This document shows positions 8,459-16,896 of a stretch of 30,266 bases of DNA, in pieces. The translations under genes were made by a program, and so were the position numbers. The DNA is from CAMLOF01 sp966692625 (GTDB lineage: Bacteria > Pseudomonadota > Gammaproteobacteria > Burkholderiales > Burkholderiaceae_C), in NCBI GenBank assembly GCA_966692625.1, contig CBKZAG010000013.1, forward strand, positions 1 through 30,266. Reading direction: 5' to 3'. Position 1 is the stretch's first letter. Each line of letters begins with the position of its first letter. The notes beneath the pieces were generated by a model that did no database searches, was not told the origin of the DNA, and saw only the letters and a program-made list of their open reading frames with translations.

Positions 8459-9784
8459 ATGCCCGTTAAACAACCCCGCCCCGGCGATCTGGAGCCGATA
8501 GAGACCGCCAGCCGTGACGAGATTGCAGCGCTGCAACTCGAACGCCTGAAGTGGTCTTTGCGTCACAGCTACGACAACGTTGCACCCTACCGCGCCAAAT
8601 GCGAAGCCAAGGGTGTGCACCCGGACGACCTCAAGACGCTGGCCGATTTGTCCAAGTTCCCCTTCATGACGAAGCTGGACCTGCGCGACAACTATCCGTT
8701 CGGACTGTTCGCCGTGCCGCGCGATCGCGTTGCACGCTTGCACGCATCCAGTGGCACCACTGGCAAATCGGTGGTGGTGGGTTACACAAAGCGTGATCTG
8801 GACAACTGGGCAGACCTGGTTGCCCGTTCCCTGCGCGCTGCAGGCGTGCGCGCCGGTGACATGGTACACAACGCCTACGGCTATGGCATGTTCACTGGCG
8901 GCCTGGGGGCTCACTACGGTATTGAGCGTTTGGGTTGCACCGCCGTGCCGATGTCTGGCGGGCAGACCGAGAAGCAAGTCCAGCAGATCATCGACTTCAA
9001 ACCCGATGCGATCATGGTCACGCCCTCTTATTCGCTGGTGATCGCCGAGGAGTTCGAGCGTCAGGGTATTGCACCAGAAGACATTTCACTCAAGGTGGGC
9101 ATCTTTGGTGCCGAGCCCTGGGGTGAGGGCATGCGCACCGAGATTGAACGCAAGCTCGGCATCGACGCGATCGACATCTATGGCCTCACGGAAGTCATGG
9201 GGCCTGGCGTGGCCTGCGAGTGCATTGAGTCCAAGGACGGTCCGGTGATCTGGGAAGATCACTTCTATCCCGAAATCATCGATCCTGAAACCGGTGAAGT
9301 GCTGCCGGACGGCTCTGAAGGCGAACTCGTCTTCACCTCTTTGACCAAGGAGGCTTTCCCGGTCATTCGCTACCGCACCCGCGACCTGACCCGCCTGCTG
9401 CCGCCGACTTCGCGCAGCTTCCGTCGCATCGGCAAGATCACTGGCCGCTCCGATGACATGCTGATCGTTCGTGGCGTCAACGTGTTTCCGACACAGGTCG
9501 AGGAACAAATCTTGCGCGACCCCAGGCTGTCCGGCAATTACCAGATTTTGTTGACTCGCGACGGTCACCTCGACAACGTGGAAATCCGCTGTGAATTGCA
9601 GCGTTCGCTGACGGGCAAGCTTGGCGCGGGCGAAATTCAGCAGATCGCCAAAGAACTGCAGCACCACATCAAAACCATCATTGGTATTTCAACCAAGGTG
9701 GTGGTCATGGACGCGGACGCCCTTCCGCGAACACTGACCGGCAAAGCGCGTCGCGTTTTCGACGAACGCCCCAAGCAACTCTGA
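8459..9784 (+). CDS. paaK: Phenylacetate-CoA ligase PaaK
   Basis: This 441-residue AMP-forming ligase has the standard PaaK length. The phosphate-binding loop is HASSGTTGKSVVVGYT, the adenine-binding motif is IYGLTEVMGPGVACE, the hinge region is RTRDLTRLL with ITGRSDDMLIVRGVNVFP, and the C-terminal lysine lies in LTGKARRVF. It activates phenylacetate to phenylacetyl-CoA, the first committed step and the source of the PaaX inducer. The ATG at 8459 follows AGAGGA. Directly after its stop lies a thiolase-tail fossil (9786-9842). Confidence 0.95.
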   Translation: MPVKQPRPGDLEPIETASRDEIAALQLERLKWSLRHSYDNVAPYRAKCEAKGVHPDDLKTLADLSKFPFMTKLDLRDNYPFGLFAVPRDRVARLHASSGTTGKSVVVGYTKRDLDNWADLVARSLRAAGVRAGDMVHNAYGYGMFTGGLGAHYGIERLGCTAVPMSGGQTEKQVQQIIDFKPDAIMVTPSYSLVIAEEFERQGIAPEDISLKVGIFGAEPWGEGMRTEIERKLGIDAIDIYGLTEVMGPGVACECIESKDGPVIWEDHFYPEIIDPETGEVLPDGSEGELVFTSLTKEAFPVIRYRTRDLTRLLPPTSRSFRRIGKITGRSDDMLIVRGVNVFPTQVEEQILRDPRLSGNYQILLTRDGHLDNVEIRCELQRSLTGKLGAGEIQQIAKELQHHIKTIIGISTKVVVMDADALPRTLTGKARRVFDERPKQL

Positions 9785-9785
9785 T

Positions 9786-9842
9786 TGCACCAGACGCATT
9801 GGCTTAGGCCAAGGCATTGTCATCGTGATCGAGCGCGTTTGA
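9786..9842 (+). pseudogene. Fossil C-terminus of an acyl-CoA thiolase
   Basis: Read from 9786, this short stretch encodes C-T-R-R-I-G-L-G-Q-G-I-V-I-V-I-E-R-V and then TGA. It aligns codon for codon with the last 18 residues of the thiolase at 21280-22482 (CTMCIGVGQGIAVVLERV) and with the tail at positions 1-53. No thiolase body precedes it, because paaK ends one base upstream. The second catalytic cysteine position reads arginine. It looks like the residue of a paaJ-like gene deleted between paaK and the binding-protein gene. Confidence 0.75.
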
Positions 9843-9868
9843 ACCCCTTTTTTCACTAGGAGACGTCA

Positions 9869-11014
9869 ATGAAATTCAGCATGAAAAAAATCGTTGTAGG
9901 TGCTGCCCTGGCAGCGAGCACTCTGGCCGCCATGGCCGCCGATCCGATCAGGATCGGGTCTGTGCTGTCGGTGACCGGCCCTGCGGCCTTCCTGGGTGAC
10001 CCAGAACTCAAGACCCTGCAGCTGTATGTTGAAGAACTGAACAAAAAGGGGGGCGTTCTCGGCCGCCAACTTGAACTGGTGCACTACGACGATGGCAGTG
10101 ATGCCAACAAGGCAAACAGCTTTACCAAGCGCCTGATTGAGGATGACAAGGTGGACGTCATCATCGGTGGCACCACGACTGGCGCGACGATGTCCATGGT
10201 GCCGCTGGTGACCAAGGCTGAAGTGGCCTTCATTTCGCTGGCTGGCGCGGTGACGGTGATCGAACCCGTGAAGAAGTGGGTGTTCAAGACGCCTCACACC
10301 GACCGGATGGCGGCTGAAAAGGTGTTTGAGGACATGAAAAAGCGTGGCCTGAGCAAGGTGGCTTTGCTGTCCGAGACGTCAGGCTTTGGCCAGTCAGGCA
10401 AGAAGGAAACCGAAGCAGTCGCTGGCAAGTACGGCATCACCTTGGTGGCCAACGAAACCTACGGCCCGAAAGACACCGACATGAGCCCGCAGCTGACCAA
10501 GATCAAGAACACCGCTGGCGTGCAGGCAGTGTTCGTGTTCGGTCTTGGCCAAGGCCCGGCCATCGTGACCAAGAACTACAAACAGTTGGCCATCAATCTG
10601 CCGTTGTACCAGTCGCATGGTGTGGCCTCTGACGAGTTCCTCAAGCTGACCGGTGCTGCCGCTGAAGGTGTCCGTCTGCCTTCGCCCGCACAGCTGATTC
10701 CTGACCAACTGCCTGCCAACGACCCGCAGGCACCAGTCGTGGCCAGCTACGAAAAAACCTACAAGGCACGCTACAAGGAAGACGTGTCCACCTTTGGTGG
10801 CTACGCCTACGACGCATTGATGCTGACCGTCGATGCCATCAAGCGCGCCAATGGTACCGATCGCGCCAAGGTGCGCGACGCCCTGGAAGCCACAAAGGGC
10901 TTTGTCGCCACCAGCGGCACTTTCAACATGTCCCCCACCGACCACATGGGCTTGAACCTGTCGGCCTTCCGCATGCTGGAAGTGAAGGGCGGGCAGTGGT
11001 CCTTGGCTCAGTGA
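9869..11014 (+). CDS. LivK-type periplasmic ABC transporter substrate-binding protein
   Basis: This 381-residue binding protein begins with a signal peptide (KKIVVGAALAASTLAAMAA, cleavage near residues 22-24). It is followed by DPIRIGSVLSVTGPAAFLGDPE, the typical N-terminal sheet of the peripla_BP_6 (HAAT) family. The protein should be exported and deliver ligand to LivHM. Being placed within the paa operon on the opposite strand from its permease genes, it probably binds phenylacetate or a related aromatic acid rather than leucine; this is inferred from context only. The ATG at 9869 has AGGAGA upstream. A small CCCCATTGGGG inverted repeat lies just after its stop, before paaA. Confidence 0.92.
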   Translation: MKFSMKKIVVGAALAASTLAAMAADPIRIGSVLSVTGPAAFLGDPELKTLQLYVEELNKKGGVLGRQLELVHYDDGSDANKANSFTKRLIEDDKVDVIIGGTTTGATMSMVPLVTKAEVAFISLAGAVTVIEPVKKWVFKTPHTDRMAAEKVFEDMKKRGLSKVALLSETSGFGQSGKKETEAVAGKYGITLVANETYGPKDTDMSPQLTKIKNTAGVQAVFVFGLGQGPAIVTKNYKQLAINLPLYQSHGVASDEFLKLTGAAAEGVRLPSPAQLIPDQLPANDPQAPVVASYEKTYKARYKEDVSTFGGYAYDALMLTVDAIKRANGTDRAKVRDALEATKGFVATSGTFNMSPTDHMGLNLSAFRMLEVKGGQWSLAQ

Positions 11015-11070
11015 TTCCCCATTGGGGGGACTGATCCTCGCCGTTTTGTATTCGGGAAAGGAATAACAGC

Positions 11071-12084
11071 ATGTACACGCAATCATTCAGCGTTTCTGAC
11101 GAACCAGGGCAGAAGCAGCCCACGCCGATCGCACACAAGGAGCCGGCCGAATTGATGGCCAAGTTCGATGCGCGCATCGACGCCGATGGCCGCATCGAGC
11201 CCCAGGACTGGATGCCCGAGGCCTACCGCAAGACCTTGGTGCGCCAGATCAGCCAGCACGCCCACAGTGAGATCGTGGGCATGCTGCCCGAAGGTAACTG
11301 GATCAGCCGCGCCCCCAGCTTGAAGCGCAAGGCCATCCTGATCGCCAAGGTGCAGGACGAGGGTGGCCATGGCTTGTACCTGTACAGCGCTGCCGAGACC
11401 CTGGGCACCAGCCGTGACCAGATGCTCGAAGCCCTGCACAGCGGCAAGGCCAAGTACAGCTCCATCTTCAACTATCCAACCCTGAACTGGGCCGACGTGG
11501 GCGTGATCGGCTGGCTGGTTGACGGCGCTGCCATCATGAATCAGGTGCCTCTGTGCCGCTGCAGCTATGGCCCCTACGCCCGTGCCATGGTGCGCGTGTG
11601 CAAGGAAGAATCCTTCCACCAGCGCCAAGGCTACGAAGCCCTTCTGGTGATGATGAGGGGTACCGATGAGCAAAAGGCCATGGTGCAGGATGCCGTCAAC
11701 CGCTGGTGGTGGAAGTGCCTGGCCATGTTCGGGCCGCCGGATGCCGACAGCCCGAACAGCGCGCAAGGCATGCGCTGGGGTATCAAACGCATCAGCAATG
11801 ACGACCTGCGTCAGAAGTTTGTCGACGCCACCGTGCCGCAAGCCAAGGTGCTGGGTGTGACCCTGCCCGACCCCGACCTCAAGTGGAACGAGGAACGCGG
11901 TCACTACGACTACGGCCAGATCGACTGGGCCGAGTTCTGGCAAACCGTCAACGGCCATGGCCCATGCAACAAGGAGCGCCTGTCCACCCGCGTGAAGGCG
12001 CACAACGACGGCCAATGGGTTCGCGACGCCGCCTTGGCCCACGCCCGCAAGCAACAACAACGTGCAATGAAGGAAGCAGCATGA
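11071..12084 (+). CDS. paaA: Phenylacetyl-CoA 1,2-epoxidase catalytic subunit PaaA
   Basis: This 337-residue ferritin-like di-iron oxygenase subunit shows two ExxH iron-binding motifs (DEGGH in the first helix pair, EESFH in the second), as expected for PaaA. PaaA with PaaC forms the core that inserts one oxygen atom into the aromatic ring of phenylacetyl-CoA, using electrons from PaaE. The start at 11071 has GGAA upstream (GGGAAAGGAATAACAGC). Its stop overlaps the paaB start by 4 bases (ATGA). Confidence 0.96.
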   Translation: MYTQSFSVSDEPGQKQPTPIAHKEPAELMAKFDARIDADGRIEPQDWMPEAYRKTLVRQISQHAHSEIVGMLPEGNWISRAPSLKRKAILIAKVQDEGGHGLYLYSAAETLGTSRDQMLEALHSGKAKYSSIFNYPTLNWADVGVIGWLVDGAAIMNQVPLCRCSYGPYARAMVRVCKEESFHQRQGYEALLVMMRGTDEQKAMVQDAVNRWWWKCLAMFGPPDADSPNSAQGMRWGIKRISNDDLRQKFVDATVPQAKVLGVTLPDPDLKWNEERGHYDYGQIDWAEFWQTVNGHGPCNKERLSTRVKAHNDGQWVRDAALAHARKQQQRAMKEAA

Positions 12085-12374
12085 CCACCGCACTCAAAGA
12101 ATGGCCCCTCTGGGAAGTGTTTGTTCGCAGCAAGCAAGGTTTGGAGCACAAACATTGCGGCAGCCTGCACGCCAGCGACGCACAGCACGCACTGGAAATG
12201 GCGCGTGATGTGTACACCCGCCGTCAGGAAGGCGTGAGCATCTGGGTGATCCCTTCGGCTCAAATCACCGCCAGCAATCCGGACGACAAAGGTGAGTTGT
12301 TTGACCCGGCGGCCGACAAGATCTACCGCCATCCGACTTTCTACGACATTCCGGAAGAAGTGGGGCACATGTGA
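12081..12374 (+). CDS. paaB: Phenylacetyl-CoA epoxidase subunit PaaB
   Basis: This 97-residue protein starts MTTALKEWPLWEVFVRSKQG and contains the PaaB family core HKHCGSLHASDAQHALEMARDVYTRR followed by SIWVIPSAQI. PaaB is a small non-catalytic subunit bridging PaaAC heterodimers. The ATG at 12081 overlaps the paaA stop (ATGA), and the stop shares a base with the paaC start (TGATG), so paaA-paaB-paaC are probably translationally coupled. A longer open frame beginning at 11883 is simply paaA DNA in another frame. Confidence 0.95.
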   Translation: MTTALKEWPLWEVFVRSKQGLEHKHCGSLHASDAQHALEMARDVYTRRQEGVSIWVIPSAQITASNPDDKGELFDPAADKIYRHPTFYDIPEEVGHM

Positions 12375-13156
12375 TGAGCGCAACAGCGAACTACCTGCTG
12401 CACCTGGCGGATAACGCCGTCGTGCTGGGCCAGCGCAACGCCGAATGGTGCGGTCACGGCCCGGTGATTGAAGAAGACATCGCTCTGGCCAACGTGAGCC
12501 TGGACCTGATCGGTCAGGCCCGCATGCTGTACCAGCAGGCCGCAACCTTGCTGGGCAATGGCGCCACCGAAGACCGCTTGGCCTATTTCCGTGATTCCCA
12601 GGACTTTCGGAACTACACACTCCTGGAGTTGCCGCACCACAGCGCGCTCGTGGGTTACGCCAAGACCGACCTCGACTACGGCACCACCATTGTGCGCAAC
12701 TTCCTCTACAGCGCCTTGATGGTGTTGGTATGGGAAGCGCTGCAGCAGTCAAAGGACGAGCAGTTGGCCGCGATCGCCGCCAAGTCATTCAAGGAGGTGC
12801 GTTACCACCTGCGCCACTCACGCGACTGGCTGGTGCGTCTGGGTGACGGTACCGACGAGTCGCACACCCGCGTTCAGGCTGCGCTGGACCACCTGATGCC
12901 TTACACCCAGGAGTTCTGGTCCGGCAGCAGCGTGGAGGCCGAGGCCGTGGCTGCTGGCGTCGGCGTTGACGTGGCCACCTTGCGCGCCCAGTGGGATGCG
13001 CTGGTGGACGACGCCTTGGCCGAAGCCACCTTGGTGCGTTCCTCCGCTGAGGGGTACGTTACCCAAGGCAAGAACGGCGTGCATTCTGAGCACCTGAGCT
13101 TCTTGTTGACCGAGATGCAGGGTCTGGCACGCGCTCACCCCAACGCCAGTTGGTAA
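12374..13156 (+). CDS. paaC: Phenylacetyl-CoA epoxidase subunit PaaC
   Basis: This protein of about 260 residues has the PaaC ferritin-like helical pattern (LLHLADNAVVLGQRNAEW, EEDIALANVSLDLIGQARML, KEVRYHLRHSRDWLVRLGDGT). PaaC is the structural partner of PaaA in the epoxidase. I use the ATG at 12374, which overlaps the paaB stop as TGATG; a GTG one codon earlier is also possible. paaD starts four bases after its stop. Confidence 0.95.
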   Translation: MSATANYLLHLADNAVVLGQRNAEWCGHGPVIEEDIALANVSLDLIGQARMLYQQAATLLGNGATEDRLAYFRDSQDFRNYTLLELPHHSALVGYAKTDLDYGTTIVRNFLYSALMVLVWEALQQSKDEQLAAIAAKSFKEVRYHLRHSRDWLVRLGDGTDESHTRVQAALDHLMPYTQEFWSGSSVEAEAVAAGVGVDVATLRAQWDALVDDALAEATLVRSSAEGYVTQGKNGVHSEHLSFLLTEMQGLARAHPNASW

Positions 13157-13160
13157 CACC

Positions 13161-13697
13161 ATGAATGCTGTCGCTACACCTGAGGATGCCGTTCGTGCGG
13201 CCTGGGCTGCTCTCGAATCGCTGGCCGATCCGGAAATCCCGGTCGTCTCACTGCGCGAACTCGGCATTTTGCGGGATGTGCGACACGGCGCGGATGGGTT
13301 GGAGGTGGTTATCACTCCTACCTACAGTGGTTGTCCGGCCATGGGCCAGATAGAAGACGATGTTCGAGCCACGTTGCAGGCCCAGGGGCTGCAAGCCCGG
13401 GTGGTGACGCAGCTGGCCCCGGCCTGGACGACCGACTGGATGACCGACGAGGCCAAAGACAAGTTGCGAGCCTACGGCATTGCCCCACCACAGCAGCGTT
13501 GTGCCACGGGTCGGGCTGAAGGTGAGAGCGTGCTGCGTTTTGTGCGTCAAGTTGGCCAACCTCGCTCCGCTGTTGTTTGCCCGCATTGTGGTTCCAGCCA
13601 CACGGTCGAGTCGTCGCATTTTGGCTCCACCGCCTGCAAGGCGCTCTACAAGTGTCTCGATTGCAGTGAACCCTTTGATTATTTCAAGCCGTATTGA
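13161..13697 (+). CDS. paaD: PaaD, iron-sulfur assembly-like protein of the phenylacetate epoxidase
   Basis: This 178-residue protein has an N-terminal MIP18/DUF59 domain (LADPEIPVVSLRELGILRDV, TPTYSGCPAMGQIEDDV with the conserved cysteine). A C-terminal zinc-ribbon-like tail carries cysteines in CPHCGSSH, the STACKALYKC segment and CLDC. PaaD is required for epoxidase activity in vivo and is thought to help assemble metal centres, perhaps the PaaE cluster. The ATG at 13161 is tightly spaced after paaC. Confidence 0.94.
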   Translation: MNAVATPEDAVRAAWAALESLADPEIPVVSLRELGILRDVRHGADGLEVVITPTYSGCPAMGQIEDDVRATLQAQGLQARVVTQLAPAWTTDWMTDEAKDKLRAYGIAPPQQRCATGRAEGESVLRFVRQVGQPRSAVVCPHCGSSHTVESSHFGSTACKALYKCLDCSEPFDYFKPY

Positions 13698-13716
13698 ATC
13701 CATTCGGAGACAACCC

Positions 13717-14814
13717 ATGTCTGCCCCTTGCTTCCACGAACTCAAAGTTAAACGCGTCAACCCCGAAGCCGCAGGCTCTGTCGCGATCGCGTTCGACGTT
13801 CCCGCCGATGCCCGCGAAGCTTTCCGCTTCGAGCCAGGCCAGTTTCTGACCCTGCGCGCTCAGATCAACGGACAAGATGTGCGCCGCAACTACTCGATCA
13901 GCAGCGCCAGAAGCCAGTTCCTGAAACATGGCGAACTTGAGGTGGGCATTCGCCCCGTGGAAGGCGGCGTCTTTTCCAACTGGGCAGCGACCGCTGTGAA
14001 GCCGGGCGACACCTTGAGCGTCATGCCGCCCGAAGGCCGCTTCACGGTCAAAAAGCAACGCGCCATCCACCGTGTCGGCTTCGCTGCAGGTTCCGGCATC
14101 ACGCCCATTTTGTCGATTGTCGCGACCACACTGGAAGAGCAGCCCGAATCCAAGTTCACCCTGGTCTACGGCAACCGCCGGATGTCCAGCGTGATGTTCA
14201 ACGAAGCACTGCAGGACCTGAAGGACCGTTTTGCCAATCGCTTCACCATGATTCACGTTTTGTCGCGTCAGGCGCAAGAAGTGGATCTATTGCAAGGCCG
14301 TATCGATGGCGACAAGGTGCGGGCCATTGTCGAGTCCTTGCTGCCCGCCAAGAGCATGGACGAAGTGTTCATTTGCGGCCCGGAAGCCATGATTGAGGCG
14401 ACCGAAAAAGCGTTGGTTGATGCCGGTGTGCCCGCCAACCGTGTCTACAGCGAACGTTTTGCTGCTTCGGCTGCCCAGGCGGCCAAGGTACAGGCTGATA
14501 CCGATGCGGCAGCGAACAAGTCCGCCACCGCCAAGAACATTCACATGACCGTGGTACTTGACGGCAAGGAGCATGACATCGCCGTTGGTGCGGATGAGCA
14601 CTTGCTTGATGCCGCACTGAATGCTGGCCTGGATCTGCCTTTTTCTTGCAAGGCCGGTGTGTGCTGCACTTGCCGTTGCAAGGTGGTGGATGGCAGTGCC
14701 ACGATGGACAAGAACTACACGCTGGAGGCCGATGAGGTGGATCAGGGCTACGTGCTGAGTTGCCAAGCGCGCGCCGCTACGCAAAAGCTGGTCCTCAGTT
14801 TCGACCACCGTTGA
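13717..14814 (+). CDS. paaE: Phenylacetyl-CoA epoxidase reductase PaaE
   Basis: This reductase has about 365 residues. An FAD-binding ferredoxin-reductase domain (RRNYSISSA for flavin, GSGITPILSI for NAD(P)H, FICGPEAMIEA) is followed by a C-terminal plant-type [2Fe-2S] domain with cysteines in CKAGVCCTCRCKV and a last one in LSCQAR. PaaE passes electrons from NADPH to the PaaAC di-iron centre. I chose the ATG at 13717, preceded by CGGAGA at six bases. An open frame reaching back to 13480 overlaps paaD and is not a start. It is the last gene of the plus-strand paa operon. Confidence 0.95.
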   Translation: MSAPCFHELKVKRVNPEAAGSVAIAFDVPADAREAFRFEPGQFLTLRAQINGQDVRRNYSISSARSQFLKHGELEVGIRPVEGGVFSNWAATAVKPGDTLSVMPPEGRFTVKKQRAIHRVGFAAGSGITPILSIVATTLEEQPESKFTLVYGNRRMSSVMFNEALQDLKDRFANRFTMIHVLSRQAQEVDLLQGRIDGDKVRAIVESLLPAKSMDEVFICGPEAMIEATEKALVDAGVPANRVYSERFAASAAQAAKVQADTDAAANKSATAKNIHMTVVLDGKEHDIAVGADEHLLDAALNAGLDLPFSCKAGVCCTCRCKVVDGSATMDKNYTLEADEVDQGYVLSCQARAATQKLVLSFDHR

Positions 14815-14890
14815 ACATCTGCCCCGTCAAGATCCGGGTACTTGATCCAGACGCGCGGGACCCGGGTCAACTCCAACTCCACAGTGTCTC

Positions 14891-15685
14891 TCAGTGGTAT
14901 CCATGCCGTCTTTCAATTTCATGAGCGACCCGAGCTTTCAGCCGCAACAGCTTGGTGGCCAAGTCGCGTTCAACGGAGTCGATGCTTTCCTTGGTCGAAA
15001 TGCTTACGTTCAAAACGTAAACTCCGTCAGGACTGCTCAGCGGAGTTGACAGAGCAACGACTTCCGGTTGCCAACTTGTGCTGCAATACCCGCGCTCATT
15101 GACGGATCGCAGAGCCTCTTCGATGGCGCTTTGGATGGCAGGCCAGTTTTTTCCATTGCGCTGCGCAAAGACGGCATCCAGTGCGCTTCTTTTTGCCGGG
15201 GTCACGGTCGCAAGATAGGCCCGTCCCAGCGAGGTCAGTTCCATGGGGACCCGCTGACCAGACACGATGTTGCGCAGCGCAATCCGGCGGGCGTAACGGA
15301 TGGATTCAACGTAGACCATTTCGTCCCGGTCAGGGCACGCAAGGCCCACATTGATGTGTTCCTTTTCTGCCAAGGCGCGCATGTGCGGTGCGGCAGCTGC
15401 CAACACCAACGAACCTGACCGCATGGCGTGCGCAAGACTGAGGACCAGGGGCGCCAGCCGGTAAGCGCGGCGACTGCGGTCCTGCTGCAGCAGGCCGGCA
15501 GCGACCAAGGTCTGCGTCAGTCGACTGACGGTCGAGTTGGACAGGCCTGTTCGCTCGGCAATTTCATTGTTGCCTAGCAGGTCCGACCCAGGCTTGAAGG
15601 CGCGCAGGATGTCGGCACCCCTGAGCAAGGACCGATTGGATGCAGAACGTCCAGGGTTTTCCGCCAGGGCATTGGTTTCGTTCAC
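14891..15685 (-). CDS. IclR-family transcriptional regulator
   Basis: This regulator of about 264 residues has an N-terminal winged helix (LLRGADILRAFKPG, NEIAERTGLSNSTVSRLTQTL) and a C-terminal IclR effector domain (IALRNIVSGQRVPMELTSLGRAYLA, YCSTSWQPEVVALSTPL). I prefer the GTG at 15685, with AGAGGAG nine bases upstream. An ATG at 15787 would add 34 poorly conserved residues and lies upstream of the promoter recognised at 15753-15781. It diverges from the catabolic genes starting at 15864 and is the obvious candidate to control them. The effector is unknown. Confidence 0.88.
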   Translation of the reverse strand: MNETNALAENPGRSASNRSLLRGADILRAFKPGSDLLGNNEIAERTGLSNSTVSRLTQTLVAAGLLQQDRSRRAYRLAPLVLSLAHAMRSGSLVLAAAAPHMRALAEKEHINVGLACPDRDEMVYVESIRYARRIALRNIVSGQRVPMELTSLGRAYLATVTPAKRSALDAVFAQRNGKNWPAIQSAIEEALRSVNERGYCSTSWQPEVVALSTPLSSPDGVYVLNVSISTKESIDSVERDLATKLLRLKARVAHEIERRHGYH

Positions 15686-15752
15686 GTCATGTCTCCTCTG
15701 TGCGAACTGGCGACCGCAGCGACTGATGAACAGGGTAGACACGGTCTGGGAA

Positions 15753-15781
15753 ATTCCATTCTTTGGAATATAGGTGGTCAA
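15753..15781 (-). promoter_or_regulatory. iclR promoter with overlapping palindromic operator
   Basis: On the minus strand, TTGACC (15776-15781) and TGGAAT (15753-15758) form a sigma-70-like -35/-10 pair with a 17-bp spacer. The palindrome ATTCCA-N5-TGGAAT (15753-15769) covers the -10 and part of the spacer. IclR-family proteins typically bind such short palindromes, so binding here would block iclR transcription (autoregulation) and could act on the divergent genes. The sequence pattern is seen; binding by this IclR protein is inferred. Confidence 0.6.
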
Positions 15782-15863
15782 AAGCATTGTCCTCCGAAAT
15801 AAGCTAAGGACCTACTGAGAGCCGTGCAGAGTTCTTGGGGTTCTTGACTAATCGGAGACGACA

Positions 15864-16838
15864 ATGCCTTCCTTTGCTTCCACACTGCGTAACGTCGCAT
15901 GCGCAACACTCGTCGGGTTTGCCGCCATCAGCACAGCTGCATTTGCGCAATATCCCGATAAACCCGTGAAAATTGTTGTTCCCTTCGCGCCCGGCGGTGG
16001 TACCGACCTGATTGCGCGCATGCTGGGGTTGGGGATGGCCAAGGAGCTTGGTCAGCCGGTCATCATTGACAACAAGCCAGGTGCCGGTACGGTCATTGGG
16101 ACGGACCTGGTGGCCAAGAGTGCTCCAGACGGCTACTCGATGGTGATTGCCACGTTGGCGCATGCGGTCAACCCCAGCCTGCTGAGCAAGCTGCCCTACA
16201 ACAACGCTACTGCTTTTGCGCCTGTCAGTCTGATTGGCAAAGGTCCCAACGTGCTGGTCGTTCGCAACGACAGCCCGTACAAGTCGGTGAAAGACATTCT
16301 GGACGCAGCCAAATCTGGCAAGCGACTGAGCTATGCCTCTCAGGGCAATGGGACCTCTGCTCATCTGGCTGGAGAGATGTTCACCAATCTGGCCAAGGTG
16401 GATCTGCTTCATGTCCCGTACCGCGGGGCGGGCCCTGCCATGACGGACCTGCTGGGCGGACAGGTTGACCTTTTCTTCGGCACGGCCGCTGCCGTCTCTT
16501 CCTTCGTCGAGCAGGGCAAGTTGCGGGCATTGGGCGTGACGACGCCAGAGCCGTCCCAGGCATTCAAGGGAGTGCCGACCATTGCGTCGACCGTTCCGGG
16601 CTACTCCGTTGAAAGCTGGTATGGCATTTTCGTCCCTGCTGGCACACCTGTCCCCGTGATTGCCAAGCTCAATGCCGCAGTCAAGAAGGCAGCTCAGAGT
16701 CCTGAGTTTGTTCAGAAGGTGGCACACGAGGGACTGGTCATCACAGCCTCTGACCCTGCCGAGTTCGACCGCTATGTGAAGGCGGAGGAAGCACGCTGGC
16801 AGAAGATCATCAAGGAAAACAACATCAAGGCCGACTGA
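15864..16838 (+). CDS. TTT-family (Bug) periplasmic tricarboxylate-type solute receptor
   Basis: This 324-residue protein has a signal peptide (VACATLVGFAAISTAAFAQ, cleavage near residue 29) and then YPDKPVKIVVPFAPGGGTDLIARML, the signature of the Bug receptors that are greatly expanded in Burkholderiales. Such receptors capture carboxylates in the periplasm; no TctA/TctB membrane genes are nearby, so the membrane partner would be encoded elsewhere. The ATG at 15864 follows GGAGACGAC. It opens the putative IclR-controlled operon. The ligand is unknown. Confidence 0.93.
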   Translation: MPSFASTLRNVACATLVGFAAISTAAFAQYPDKPVKIVVPFAPGGGTDLIARMLGLGMAKELGQPVIIDNKPGAGTVIGTDLVAKSAPDGYSMVIATLAHAVNPSLLSKLPYNNATAFAPVSLIGKGPNVLVVRNDSPYKSVKDILDAAKSGKRLSYASQGNGTSAHLAGEMFTNLAKVDLLHVPYRGAGPAMTDLLGGQVDLFFGTAAAVSSFVEQGKLRALGVTTPEPSQAFKGVPTIASTVPGYSVESWYGIFVPAGTPVPVIAKLNAAVKKAAQSPEFVQKVAHEGLVITASDPAEFDRYVKAEEARWQKIIKENNIKAD

Positions 16839-16896
16839 GGCCTGCTAGCGAGACAGCTGCCAGCCGCCTGTACGCGCATTCCATTCTGGAGCCCAT

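Noticed and set aside
14815..14890. CCGGGT/ACCCGG inverted pair after paaE as an intrinsic terminator
   Set aside because: The loop is about 20 bases and no T run follows on either strand, so I do not call it.
16878..16890. ATTCCATTCTGGA as a third copy of the IclR operator
   Set aside because: The arms are shorter and the spacer is 3 bp instead of 5, and the TGGAG part serves as the ribosome-binding site of the crotonase gene. Similarity may be chance.
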